A stretch of 64,000 nucleotides of DNA from Rhizobium jaguaris (lineage in GTDB: Bacteria; Pseudomonadota; Alphaproteobacteria; Rhizobiales; Rhizobiaceae), in assembly GCF_003627755.1 (NCBI RefSeq), contig NZ_CP032694.1, forward strand, positions 4,274,501 to 4,338,500, in the 5' to 3' direction. Shown here piece by piece: positions 8,935 to 18,617 of the stretch (its first letter is position 1; each line of letters begins with the position of its first letter). Under the pieces are notes generated by a model. It was given only the letters and a program-made list of their open reading frames with translations, was not told where the DNA came from and searched no databases. A program made the position numbers and the translations under genes.

Positions 8935-9398
8935 TCGGCTGGCTACTCGATACAAATGTCGTTTCATCGCTGCTCAATCGAAATGGTGCGCCCTCTGTAA
9001 AAGAATGGGCTCGCAGTCAGCCCGAGGATAGCTTTTTCATCAGCGTTCTCACCATCGCTGAATACGATAAAGGCATTTACAATCTCCCGGATGACCATCC
9101 GGATCGCTCTCGTCATCTGGCTTCGCGCGACATGTTGTTGGAGCGCTTTGCCGATCGAATTTTGCCGGTCGGTAATCCGGTCATTCGGCGATGGGGTATG
9201 ATTTCCGGAACGATCAAACGTCAGACGAAGCACTTTCCGTCCGTCATCGATACAATGTTGGCTGCCACCGCCATAGAATTCGATCTCTTTCTCGCTACTC
9301 GCAATATTGCCGACGTAAACCATGCAGGCGCGGCAGTTTTTAACCCATGGAGCGACGATCCATCGAGCTTCCCCATAAGTCAGAGGAAACGGCGATGA
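8931..9398 (+). CDS. VapC/FitB-type PIN-domain toxin (ribonuclease)
   Basis: 155-residue PIN-domain nuclease. Conserved acidic residues are in place: D7 in LLDTNVVS, E44 in LTIAEYDKGI, the aspartate in SVIDTMLAATA, and D in LATRNIADV. Such toxins cut tRNA, rRNA or mRNA with Mg2+ and stop growth when the antitoxin is lost. The start is a TTG overlapping the antitoxin stop. Pairing of a PIN toxin with a Phd-type antitoxin is common in rhizobia. Confidence 0.9.
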   Translation: MIGWLLDTNVVSSLLNRNGAPSVKEWARSQPEDSFFISVLTIAEYDKGIYNLPDDHPDRSRHLASRDMLLERFADRILPVGNPVIRRWGMISGTIKRQTKHFPSVIDTMLAATAIEFDLFLATRNIADVNHAGAAVFNPWSDDPSSFPISQRKRR

Positions 9399-9481
9399 GC
9401 CGCGTTATTGTCCGCGCATCCGGAGTTGCCAATTGGCGCTCAACAAAAGCCGCTATGCACGGTGATCATCGCCAATAAGGC

Positions 9482-9508
9482 TTGACAAAACTAAGTTGCC
9501 TGTATTTT
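9482..9508 (+). promoter_or_regulatory. Candidate promoter of the ANTAR operon
   Basis: A consensus -35 (TTGACA, 9482-9487) is followed by TATTTT (9503-9508) at 15 bases, or TTTTAC at 17. Transcription would start near 9515, just before the first leader hairpin. GCCAAT/ATTGGC elements lie upstream (9428-9476). Confidence 0.55.
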
Positions 9509-9517
9509 ACTCAAGCC

Positions 9518-9580
9518 TGCAGATTAGGCAGAACTTATCTGCAATCACATGACTTTGATAGTCGCCGGGCAGTTTCGCCC
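9518..9580 (+). ncRNA. ANTAR-type two-hairpin leader RNA (candidate)
   Basis: Two stems precede the terminator. P1: TGCAGAT (9518) pairs with ATCTGCA (9537), and inner pairs could leave a six-base loop GCAGAA. P2: GGGC (9567) pairs with GCCC (9577) around a six-base loop AGTTTC. The 3' arm of P2 shares its CCC with the 5' arm of the terminator, so P2 and the terminator exclude each other. This is the arrangement known for ANTAR targets, where the protein stabilises P2 and allows read-through. The loops match the known A1/G4 loop rule only in part (G1/G4 in P1, A1/T4 in P2). Confidence 0.6.
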
Positions 9581-9631
9581 CATGACGCCCCATCGCCGAT
9601 GGGACCAGCGTCGTGGGGTTTTTCGTTTTTT
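9578..9631 (+). terminator. Leader (attenuator) terminator upstream of the amiC-like gene
   Basis: An 11-bp arm CCCCATGACGC (9578-9588) pairs with GCGTCGTGGGG (9608-9618) with one G-T pair. Inside it CCCATC and GATGGG form a further 6-bp stem. TTTTTCGTTTTTT follows directly. It lies between promoter and first gene, ten bases before the ATG, so it must be bypassed for the operon to be read. Confidence 0.85.
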
Positions 9632-9640
9632 GGCTGAGAG

Positions 9641-10777
9641 ATGAACGACGCGCTGAAGATCGGTATCCTCTTTTCGACCTCTGGGCCTTATGGCTCCATG
9701 GGCCGCGATGCGCGCGACGGCGCGGAATTCGCCATCGAGGAGTTCGCGGCCGGCGGCGGACGCGCGATAGAGCCAACCTTTGTCGATCCGCATGCAGACA
9801 TGGCAGCCTATCTCGAAGGTGCGAAACATATGCTGCGCAATGCAGGCTGCCGCCATATCATCGGCACGATCACCTCCGCGGCGCGCAAGGAGGTCATTCC
9901 GCTTGTCGAAAAGCATGACGGTCTGCTCTGGTACATGTGCCCGTATGAGGGCTTCGAGGCCAATGAGAATGTCATCTATGTCGGCGGCTGCCCCAACCAG
10001 CATCTGCTGCCGCTCTTCGAGCATCTGATTCCGCGCTTCGGCAAACGCCCCTATCTCGTCGGCGCCAACTATGTCTGGGGTTGGGAGATGAACCGGCTTG
10101 CCCGCGAACTCATCACCAATGCGGGCGGAGAGGTGCTCGGCGAGCGTTACCTGCCGCTCGAGGAAACAGCCGTTGAGCGCATCGTCGCCGATATCGAGAG
10201 CCGCCGTCCGAGCTTCATTCTCAACAATCTCATCGGCCCGTCGAGCTATGCCTTTCTCGAAGCGATCAAGCTGCTCGGCGACCGCGATCCCGCCTTCCGG
10301 CCGGAAAATTGCCCTGTCGTCAGCTGCGACCTGATGGAATGCGAGCTGGAGGACATCGCCGCCGGTGCGGCCGTCGGCCAACTCTGCGCCGCCTCCTATT
10401 TCGACACGATCGGCACATCTGACAATCTCGCTTTCAAGGCCCGTGTCGCGACGCGTTATGGCGCCGACCGCCGCGTTTCCAGCATCTTTGCCGGTGCTTA
10501 CACCGCCGTCAAACTCTGCATTGAGGCCATCCTTGCCGCCGGGAGCGACGAGCCGCAGGCCGTGCGCCGCCAGCTTCACGCTGTGTCCTGGCCGACGCTG
10601 CTTGGGCCGCTGGCGATCGATCCCGAGACCAATCACGCCGCTCTTCCCTTTCATCTCGGCCGTATCAACAGCGGCAACGGCTTTGACGTCATCGCTTCGC
10701 GGCCAGCGCTCGCCGCTGATCCTTATCTCACCGGCCGCCGAGTCCCGAAATCGCCGAAGCTGAGGGTGGTGTCATGA
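9641..10777 (+). CDS. AmiC-like cytoplasmic ligand sensor (periplasmic-binding-protein fold)
   Basis: 378-residue family 1 substrate-binding-fold protein of the amide/urea-binding type (KIGILFSTSGPYG at residues 6-18, then GAEFAIEEF). It has no signal peptide, which fits a cytoplasmic sensor such as Pseudomonas AmiC and not a transporter component. AmiC holds the ANTAR protein AmiR inactive until an amide binds. The next gene encodes an ANTAR protein and overlaps by ATGA, strengthening the pairing. It follows the attenuator directly. Substrate is not certain; the formamidase-like enzyme in the operon suggests an amide or short peptide derivative. Confidence 0.85.
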   Translation: MNDALKIGILFSTSGPYGSMGRDARDGAEFAIEEFAAGGGRAIEPTFVDPHADMAAYLEGAKHMLRNAGCRHIIGTITSAARKEVIPLVEKHDGLLWYMCPYEGFEANENVIYVGGCPNQHLLPLFEHLIPRFGKRPYLVGANYVWGWEMNRLARELITNAGGEVLGERYLPLEETAVERIVADIESRRPSFILNNLIGPSSYAFLEAIKLLGDRDPAFRPENCPVVSCDLMECELEDIAAGAAVGQLCAASYFDTIGTSDNLAFKARVATRYGADRRVSSIFAGAYTAVKLCIEAILAAGSDEPQAVRRQLHAVSWPTLLGPLAIDPETNHAALPFHLGRINSGNGFDVIASRPALAADPYLTGRRVPKSPKLRVVS

Positions 10778-11355
10778 GAAAGACGCCGAACTTCACCGGC
10801 TGGCACGCCGCAATCCTGCATCGGGAAGACAGCAACACCGAACGGCTCATCCGTCAGCTGAAGCTGCTTGGCCTGCGCACGTCCTTGCGCTGGGAGCCGA
10901 TCGGCGCGCATGAGCTGCCGGATATGGTCATTGTCGATGCCGATCAGGGTTGGGACGACCTCCTGCCCTGGAGCGGCGGCAATCCGCCGCTACCGGTCGT
11001 GGCTCTGCTCGGCTCGGAAGCGCCCGGCCGCATTGCCTGGGCCCTGGAGCAGGGCGCCGGCGCAATCATCGCCAAACCGGTCAGCACATCCGCCGTCTAT
11101 CCGGCCCTGGTCATGGCAGTCACGATCCATGAGGAACGCAAAGCGGTCGCCGAGAAGCTGCAATATCTCGAAGAGCGCGTACGGCTGCGCCCGCTCGTTC
11201 ATGCCGCCGTCCAGAAGCTGATGGCGGCGCGCGGCCTGGATGAAGAACGCGCCTACGCCATCCTGCGCGATTGCGCCATGCGCCGTCGCCTGCCGATGGA
11301 ACAGCTTTCGGCCTTCATTGTCGGCGGTGCCGAACCCCTGCCGGAGGCAAGCTGA
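10774..11355 (+). CDS. ANTAR-domain antitermination regulator (AmiR-like)
   Basis: 193 residues. The N-terminal two thirds resembles a degenerate receiver domain (VIVDADQGWDDLL, then GAGAIIAKPVSTSAVYPAL). A helix/coiled coil (EERKAVAEKLQYLEERVRL) leads to a C-terminal ANTAR domain: RPLVHAAVQKLMAARGLDEE, then AYAILRDCAMRRRLPMEQL. ANTAR proteins bind paired RNA hairpins and prevent terminator formation. The likely target is the leader at 9518-9631 in its own operon. It overlaps the sensor gene by ATGA and the next permease gene by one base. Confidence 0.9.
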   Translation: MRKTPNFTGWHAAILHREDSNTERLIRQLKLLGLRTSLRWEPIGAHELPDMVIVDADQGWDDLLPWSGGNPPLPVVALLGSEAPGRIAWALEQGAGAIIAKPVSTSAVYPALVMAVTIHEERKAVAEKLQYLEERVRLRPLVHAAVQKLMAARGLDEERAYAILRDCAMRRRLPMEQLSAFIVGGAEPLPEAS

Positions 11356-12203
11356 TGCATGTGATCAAGGCTATGCTGCGCCAGCCGGCGGCGCTGTTCG
11401 GGCTTGCGGTTGTCATTGTTGTCGTGGTGATGGCGATCGCCGCCCCGTGGATCGCCCCCTTCAGCCCCGATGACCAGATGTTCGACGGCCTGTCGATCGA
11501 AGGCGCGCCGTTGCCGCCGGACGGTCATTTCCTGCTCGGCACCGACACGCTCGGCCGCGACCTCTTCTCCCGCCTCCTTTTCGGCGCCCGGACCTCATTG
11601 ATCATCGGTCTTGTCGCCAACGGCGTCGCCGTGGCGATTGGCCTCTTCGTCGGCATAGTCGCCGGTTATCTGCGGGGCATCATCGGCAATCTGATGATGC
11701 GCTTCACCGACCTGATGATGGCCTTCCCGGCGCTGCTGCTCGCCATCGTGCTGGCCGCCCTTCTGAAGCCGAGCCTGTGGATCGTCGCCATGGTGATCGC
11801 ACTGGTCAATTGGGTGCAGGTCGCCCGCATCGTCTACACCGAGACCCGCGGCCTGGTGGAGCGCGACTTCATCATGGCGGAGCGTTCGCTCGGTGCCGGC
11901 CATTTCCGCATCCTCGTCCGGCATATTTTGCCGCATCTGATGCCGACGGCGATCGTGTGGGGCACTCTCGGCATCGCCACCACGGTGCTCTTGGAGGCGA
12001 CCCTCTCCTTCCTCGGCATCGGCGTGCAGCCGCCGCAACCCTCCTGGGGCAACATCATCTTCGAGAGCCAAAGCTATTTCCAGGATGCGCCCTGGCTCGT
12101 TTTCATTCCCGGCGCGGTCATCCTCCTGACCGCCCTCTCCTTCAATCTCGTCGGCGACGCATTGCGCGACATTCTCGATCCGACGCAGCGGGGGAGAGGC
12201 TGA
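11355..12203 (+). CDS. Peptide-type ABC transporter permease (DppC-like)
   Basis: 282-residue inner-membrane permease of the peptide/opine/nickel class. TM1 is at about residues 13-33, then GTDTLGRDLFSRLLFGARTS, the usual DppC entry signature. The cytoplasmic EAA loop reads ERSLGAGHFRILVRHILPHL, and LSFLGIGVQPPQPSWG follows. The ATG at 11355 overlaps the ANTAR stop (TGATG) and has GGAGG 7 bases upstream; a longer reading to 11271 would run through the ANTAR domain. Here the DppC-type gene precedes the DppB-type gene, the reverse of most dpp operons. Confidence 0.93.
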   Translation: MHVIKAMLRQPAALFGLAVVIVVVVMAIAAPWIAPFSPDDQMFDGLSIEGAPLPPDGHFLLGTDTLGRDLFSRLLFGARTSLIIGLVANGVAVAIGLFVGIVAGYLRGIIGNLMMRFTDLMMAFPALLLAIVLAALLKPSLWIVAMVIALVNWVQVARIVYTETRGLVERDFIMAERSLGAGHFRILVRHILPHLMPTAIVWGTLGIATTVLLEATLSFLGIGVQPPQPSWGNIIFESQSYFQDAPWLVFIPGAVILLTALSFNLVGDALRDILDPTQRGRG

Positions 12204-13124
12204 ATGTTCTTTCTCATCATCCGCCGTCTGGTGCAGACTGTGCTCATTCTCCTCGGTGTAGCGGCGATCACCTTCCTGCTGCTCTATGCGCTTCCCGCGG
12301 ATCCGGCCGTATTGATCGCCGGGCGCAGCGCCACGCCGCAAATGGTGGCCGGCATTCGCCATGAGCTCGGCCTCGACCAACCGCTGATCATACAGTTCCT
12401 GCACTATCTCGACGCTCTGCTGCATGGCGATCTCGGCCGCTCCTACACACAGAAGACTGCCGTTCTGCCGCTGATCCAGGCGCGCCTGCCGGCGACCATC
12501 ATCCTGATGGCGGCCGGGATCGTCGTCGAGGTCGCCCTTGGCCTTACCTTTGGCATCATCGCCGCCATCAAGCGCGGCGGCCTCGTCGACCGCACGGTGA
12601 TGATGCTCTCCTTCGTCGGCGTCTCCTCACCGCAATTCGTCGTGGCGCTGCTGCTGCTCTATGTTTTCGCCGCCACGCTCGGCTGGTTCCCGATGTCGGG
12701 CTTTGGCACGGCGCGCCATGTCGTGCTGCCGGCGCTGACGCTCGGCGTACTCGGCGCCGGCTGGTATGCCCGCATGGTGCGCTCGGCCATGATCGATGTG
12801 CTGAATCACGATTATGTCCGCACCGCACGCGCCAAGGGCCTGTCGTCAACGCGCGTCATCTTCCGTCATGTGCTGCCCAACGCCATCTTGCCGATCATCG
12901 CCATGATCGGCATCGATATCGGCCAGTTCATGAGCGGCGTTGTGGTGGTCGAGGCGGTCTATGGCTGGCCGGGCATCGGCCAGCTCGCCTGGCAGGCGAT
13001 CCAGCAGGTCGACATCCCGATCATCATGGGCGTGACGCTGACCTCGGCGCTCGCCATCGTCCTCGGCAATCTCGTCGCCGACTTCATCGCCCCCTTCATC
13101 GACCCGCGCATCCGCGCGCAATAA
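12204..13124 (+). CDS. Peptide-type ABC transporter permease (DppB-like)
   Basis: 306-residue permease. The N-terminal helix (RRLVQTVLILLGVAAITFLL) is followed by PADPA and the LGLDQPLIIQFLHYLDALLHGDLG segment typical of DppB. The EAA loop is ARAKGLSSTRVIFRHVLPNA, and the end is EAVYGWPGIGQLAWQAIQQVD. It starts at the base after the previous stop. With the DppC-like partner it would form the membrane channel of this importer. Confidence 0.94.
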   Translation: MFFLIIRRLVQTVLILLGVAAITFLLLYALPADPAVLIAGRSATPQMVAGIRHELGLDQPLIIQFLHYLDALLHGDLGRSYTQKTAVLPLIQARLPATIILMAAGIVVEVALGLTFGIIAAIKRGGLVDRTVMMLSFVGVSSPQFVVALLLLYVFAATLGWFPMSGFGTARHVVLPALTLGVLGAGWYARMVRSAMIDVLNHDYVRTARAKGLSSTRVIFRHVLPNAILPIIAMIGIDIGQFMSGVVVVEAVYGWPGIGQLAWQAIQQVDIPIIMGVTLTSALAIVLGNLVADFIAPFIDPRIRAQ

Positions 13125-13154
13125 CCAAGCAAAACCAACAGAGGAGTTCTTTTC

Positions 13155-14789
13155 ATGACCAAGACTTTCCTGCGGCGAGCGGCTTTGGCCGCCCTGCTCG
13201 CCACCAGCTCCCTCGTACCGGCGATCGCGGCCCATGCTGCCGACGAGCCGAGCAACAGCGGCACCATCACCGTCACCTACAAGGACGACATCGCCACGCT
13301 CGACCCAGCGATCGGCTACGACTGGCAGAACTGGTCGATGATCAACGCGATGTTCTCGCGCCTGGTCGACTACACGCCCGGCACGACCGAGCTGAAGCCA
13401 TCACTCGCCGAAAGCTATGATGCCTCGCCGGATGGTAAGACCTATACGTTCAAGCTGCGCACCGACGCCAAGTTCACCAATGGTCGTGCAGTTACCGCCG
13501 CCGATGTGAAATATTCGATCGAGCGTGCTGTCAATCCGAAGACGCAGAGCCCTGGCGCCGGCTTCTTCCACTCGATCGTTGGCGCCGACGCGATGACGGC
13601 AGGTACAGCGCAGGCGCTGGACGGTATCAAGGTCATTGACGACCACACCGTCCAGATCAGCCTCGTTCAACCCGACGCCACATTCCTCAACGTGCTGGCG
13701 CTCAACTTCGCCTCGGCCGTGCCGAAGGAAGCGGTCGAAGCGGCAGGCGGCGATTTCGGCAAGAAGCCGGTTGGTTCCGGCGCCTTCATCCTGAAGGAAT
13801 GGACGGTCGGCCAGCGCCTGGTTTTCGCGAAAAACCCCGATTACTTCATCAAGGATCGCCCGCATATCGACGGCTACACCGTTGAAATCGGCCAGGAGCC
13901 ATTGGTGGCGCTGCTTCGTCTGCAGAAGGGCGAAGTCGATATTGCCGGCGACGGCATCCCGCCGGCGAAATTCCTGGAAATGAAGAAGTCACCCGAGTTC
14001 GAAGGCATGATCGTCGATCGCCAGCAGCTCGAAACCAGCTACGTGACACTCAACACCCAGGTAGCGCCCTTCGACAACGCCAAGGTACGCCAGGCCGTTA
14101 ACATGGCGATCAATAAGGATCGCATCGTCCGCATCATCAACGGCCGCGCCACGCCTGCAAGCCAGGTCCTTCCGCCGATGATGGCCGGCTACGACAAGGA
14201 CTACAAGGGCTATGCCTATGATGTCGCCAAGGCCAAGGCACTTCTCGCCGAAGCCGGCCTGAAGGACGGCTTTTCGACGACGCTCTACACCTCAAACACC
14301 GATCCGCAGCCGCGTATCGCCCAGGCGATTCAGCAGGATCTCGCAGCAATCGGCGTCAAGGTCGAACTCAAGGCGCTCGCCAATCCGAACGTGATTGCCG
14401 CCGGCGGCACCAAGGGCGAGGCACCGATGGTCTGGTCGGGCGGTCTCGGCTGGATCGCAGACTTCCCGGATCCCTCCGACTTCTACGGACCGATCCTCTC
14501 CTGCGGCAGCGCCGTTGCAGGCGGCTGGAACTGGTCGTGGTACTGCAACAAGGAGATCGAGCCGCGCGCCCAGGCCGCCGACGCTATGCCGGTGCCGGCA
14601 AAGGCCGCCGAACGTGCTGAAGCCTGGAAGAATATCTTCACGGAAATCCAGGAAAAGGATGCGCCGTGGATCCCGGTCTTCAACGAGCGCCGCGTTGTCG
14701 CCAAGTCGAAGCGCATGGGCGGCCCGGACGAAATCTACATCGATCCGACTCGCGTCATCGACTACGAAGCCGTCTACATCAAGAAATAA
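13155..14789 (+). CDS. Peptide-type ABC transporter solute-binding protein (family 5)
   Basis: 544-residue periplasmic binding protein of the DppA/OppA class. It has a Sec signal peptide (residues 1-28, ending AIAAHAADEP), the family-5 N-terminal block DIATLDPAIGYDWQNWSMINAM, then YTFKLRTDAKFTNGRAVTAADVKYS and VRQAVNMAINKDRIV. SD GAGGAG precedes the ATG. It belongs to the ANTAR operon and would deliver the solute whose amide-type breakdown product may be sensed by the AmiC-like protein. Confidence 0.94.
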   Translation: MTKTFLRRAALAALLATSSLVPAIAAHAADEPSNSGTITVTYKDDIATLDPAIGYDWQNWSMINAMFSRLVDYTPGTTELKPSLAESYDASPDGKTYTFKLRTDAKFTNGRAVTAADVKYSIERAVNPKTQSPGAGFFHSIVGADAMTAGTAQALDGIKVIDDHTVQISLVQPDATFLNVLALNFASAVPKEAVEAAGGDFGKKPVGSGAFILKEWTVGQRLVFAKNPDYFIKDRPHIDGYTVEIGQEPLVALLRLQKGEVDIAGDGIPPAKFLEMKKSPEFEGMIVDRQQLETSYVTLNTQVAPFDNAKVRQAVNMAINKDRIVRIINGRATPASQVLPPMMAGYDKDYKGYAYDVAKAKALLAEAGLKDGFSTTLYTSNTDPQPRIAQAIQQDLAAIGVKVELKALANPNVIAAGGTKGEAPMVWSGGLGWIADFPDPSDFYGPILSCGSAVAGGWNWSWYCNKEIEPRAQAADAMPVPAKAAERAEAWKNIFTEIQEKDAPWIPVFNERRVVAKSKRMGGPDEIYIDPTRVIDYEAVYIKK

Positions 14790-14820
14790 GCCGTCAAATC
14801 GGCAAGCTTCCCCGGCTACA

Positions 14821-14865
14821 GCGTGATCCCAGAAACTGCGTAGCGGTTTTTGGACAAGATCAAGC
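14821..14865. repeat. 45-bp rhizobial palindromic repeat, copy 2
   Basis: Outer stem GCGTGATC/GATCAAGC (one mismatch), inner stem CCAGAAA/TTTTTGG (one G-T pair), an 11-base loop ending AGCGG, one-sided spacer ACAA. It has the same length and layout as the copies at 4973 and 34121. It lies between the binding-protein gene and the amidase gene inside one operon, so it is transcribed and may trim or stabilise the mRNA there. Confidence 0.8.
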
Positions 14866-14906
14866 TCCGCCGGCCGGGGAAGCCCAATCCCCGGGAGAGA
14901 CAGAGC

Positions 14907-15850
14907 ATGTGCATCGTTTGCACCCATACCATCCACCGAGCCCAGCATAATTTCGGCTGGAACCGCGATTTTGAGCCGGCACTTGTCGCCAAGTCCGGCG
15001 AGACCATCCATTTCGAATGCCTTGATTCCTCCGGCGGCCAGCTCGGCAGGGATGCGACACTGCAATCGCTCGCCGATCTCGATTTCGGCCGGATCAATCC
15101 TGTCTCCGGTCCGGTCTATGTCGAGGGCGCTGAGCCCGGCGATGCGCTGAAGGTGACGATCCGCCGCTTTGTACCGTCAGGCCACGGCTGGACCGCCAAT
15201 ATTCCGGGCTTTGGCCTGCTCGCCGACCAGTTCAAGGACCCGGCGCTGCATATCTGGTCCTATGATGCCAGCAGCATGGCGCCGGCCCTCTACGGCCCCG
15301 GCGGCCGCGTGCCGCTAAAGCCCTTCGCCGGTACGATCGGCCTGGCACCCGCCGAGCCCGGCTTGCACTCCGTTGTGCCTCCGCGTCGCGTCGGAGGCAA
15401 TATGGATATCCGCGACCTCACCGCCGGCGTGACGCTCTATCTGCCAGTCGAAGTCGAAGGCGCTCTATTCTCGATCGGCGACACCCACGCCGCACAAGGC
15501 GACGGTGAAGTCTGCGGTACGGCGATCGAAAGCCAGATGGAAGTCGAAGCAACGCTGGAGCTCGTCAAGGACGCCCGTTTGAAGAGCCCGCGCTTCACCA
15601 CCACCGAACCTGTCACCCGCCATCTCGACGGCGCCGGCTACGAGGTCACCACTGGCATCGGTCCCGACCTGATGACCGGTGCACGCGAAGCCCTGATGCG
15701 GATGATCGACCTGCTCGGTGCCGAGCACGGCATGAGCGCCACCGATGCCTATCTGCTCTGCTCGGTCTGCGGCGATCTCCGGATCAGCGAAATCGTCGAT
15801 GCCCCGAACTGGGTCGTCTCCTTCTATTTCCCGAGGATCGTGTTCGCGTG

Positions 15851-15851
<1 letters not shown>
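14907..15851 (+). CDS. Acetamidase/formamidase family hydrolase (FmdA/AmdA type)
   Basis: 314-residue member of the metal-dependent acetamidase/formamidase family, which releases ammonia from short amides. Visible family blocks are GDALKVTIRRFVPSGHGWTA, PFAGTIGLAPAEPG, PPRRVGGNMDIRDLTAGVTL, YLPVEVEGALFSIGDTHAAQ with GDGEVCGTAIE, and the end DAYLLCSVCGDLRISEIVD. The ATG at 14907 has GGGAGAG before it; an upstream start at 14850 would translate the palindromic repeat. Its stop overlaps the next ATG (TGATG). The family makes an amide-linked substrate the best guess for the whole operon. Confidence 0.9.
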
Positions 15852-17538
<1,687 letters not shown>

Positions 17539-17542
<4 letters not shown>

Positions 17543-18462
17543 TCTAGACGGTTAGCCGGCTCAGCAGGGCCGCTGTTCACATAGATCGCATAGAGCGAGG
17601 TCGTGGCGGTGATGTAGAGCCGGTTGCGCTTGGGCCCACCGAAACACAGGTTCGATATGCCTTCGGGAACGAGAATGCGGCCGATCAACGTGCCATCCGG
17701 TGCGTAGACCCGGACGGAATCGCCGCTGGAGGCAAAGATGTTGCCGTGGCGATCGACCCGGAAGCCGTCGAACATGCCGACTTCGCAGGTGGCAAAAACC
17801 CGGCCCTCACCGACGCCGCGCCCATCAGTATTGACGGAATAGGCCGTGATCGTCGGCGGCAGGCCGGGCACATGCGAACCGCCGGTATCGGAGACGTAAA
17901 GCACGCTTTCATCCGGCGAAAAGGCGAGACCGTTCGGCTTGACGCGGTCGCTGGCGACAAGCGTCACCGCGCCGTCGGCCGGATCGATGCGGTAGACATT
18001 AGACGCATTGATTTCAGACGGAGCCGCGAAGCCCTCATAGTCGCTGTCGATCCCGTAGGTCGGATCGGTGAACCAGATCGTGCCATCCGACTTCACCGCG
18101 ACATCGTTCGGCGAATTCAACCGCTTGCCGTCGAAATGTTCGGCGAGCGGCCGCCAGCGGCCATCATGATCGAGCCTGCTCACACGCCGGCGTCCATGCT
18201 CGCAGGCGATGATCCGCCCCTGGAAATCGAGCGTATGGCCATTGTGATAGCCGACGGGCGCCTCGAAGACACCGGCTGCACCCGTCGCCTCGTCGTAACG
18301 CAGGATGCGGTCGTTCGGGATATCGGACCACACGACATGACGTGCGGCCGGCACATAAACCGGCCCTTCGGTCCAACGCCCACCGGTCCAAAGCTGCTCC
18401 AATTTCGCAGAACCGTTGATCAGCGCCTTGAAGCGCTGATCGAGAATTTCATACTGGCTCAT
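17539..18462 (-). CDS. SMP-30/gluconolactonase/LRE family protein
   Basis: 307-residue six-bladed propeller enzyme family that hydrolyses sugar lactones with a divalent metal. Signature segments: GGRWTEGPVYVP (metal-binding Glu), RLNSPNDVAVKSDGTIWFTD (Asn/Asp ligands), VKPNGLAFSPDESVLYVSDT and MFDGFRVDRHGNIFASS. No signal peptide. SD GGAG is close to the ATG. It follows the M32 carboxypeptidase on the same strand after a 155-bp gap, in which I see only a weak AT-rich stretch, and it converges on the ATPase gene. Its lactone substrate is unknown. Confidence 0.9.
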
Positions 18463-18617
18463 ATTGCTCCGCCCTGTTCCTCACAGCCGGCCAACCTCCG
18501 ACCGGCTCCCATAGTCGGCGCTACTCTAGAGACAGCAATCAGCGACTGTCAAAAGCAAGCTAAGGACATGACACGCTTTTTACCGGCGCCATTCCGTCGC
18601 CAAGGCCGCGCTATGGT

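Noticed and set aside
9428..9476. GCCAAT/ATTGGC repeats considered as a second operator or terminator of the toxin gene
   Set aside because: The 7-bp pair is separated by 31 bases and has no T-run; it is recorded only as context for the promoter at 9482.
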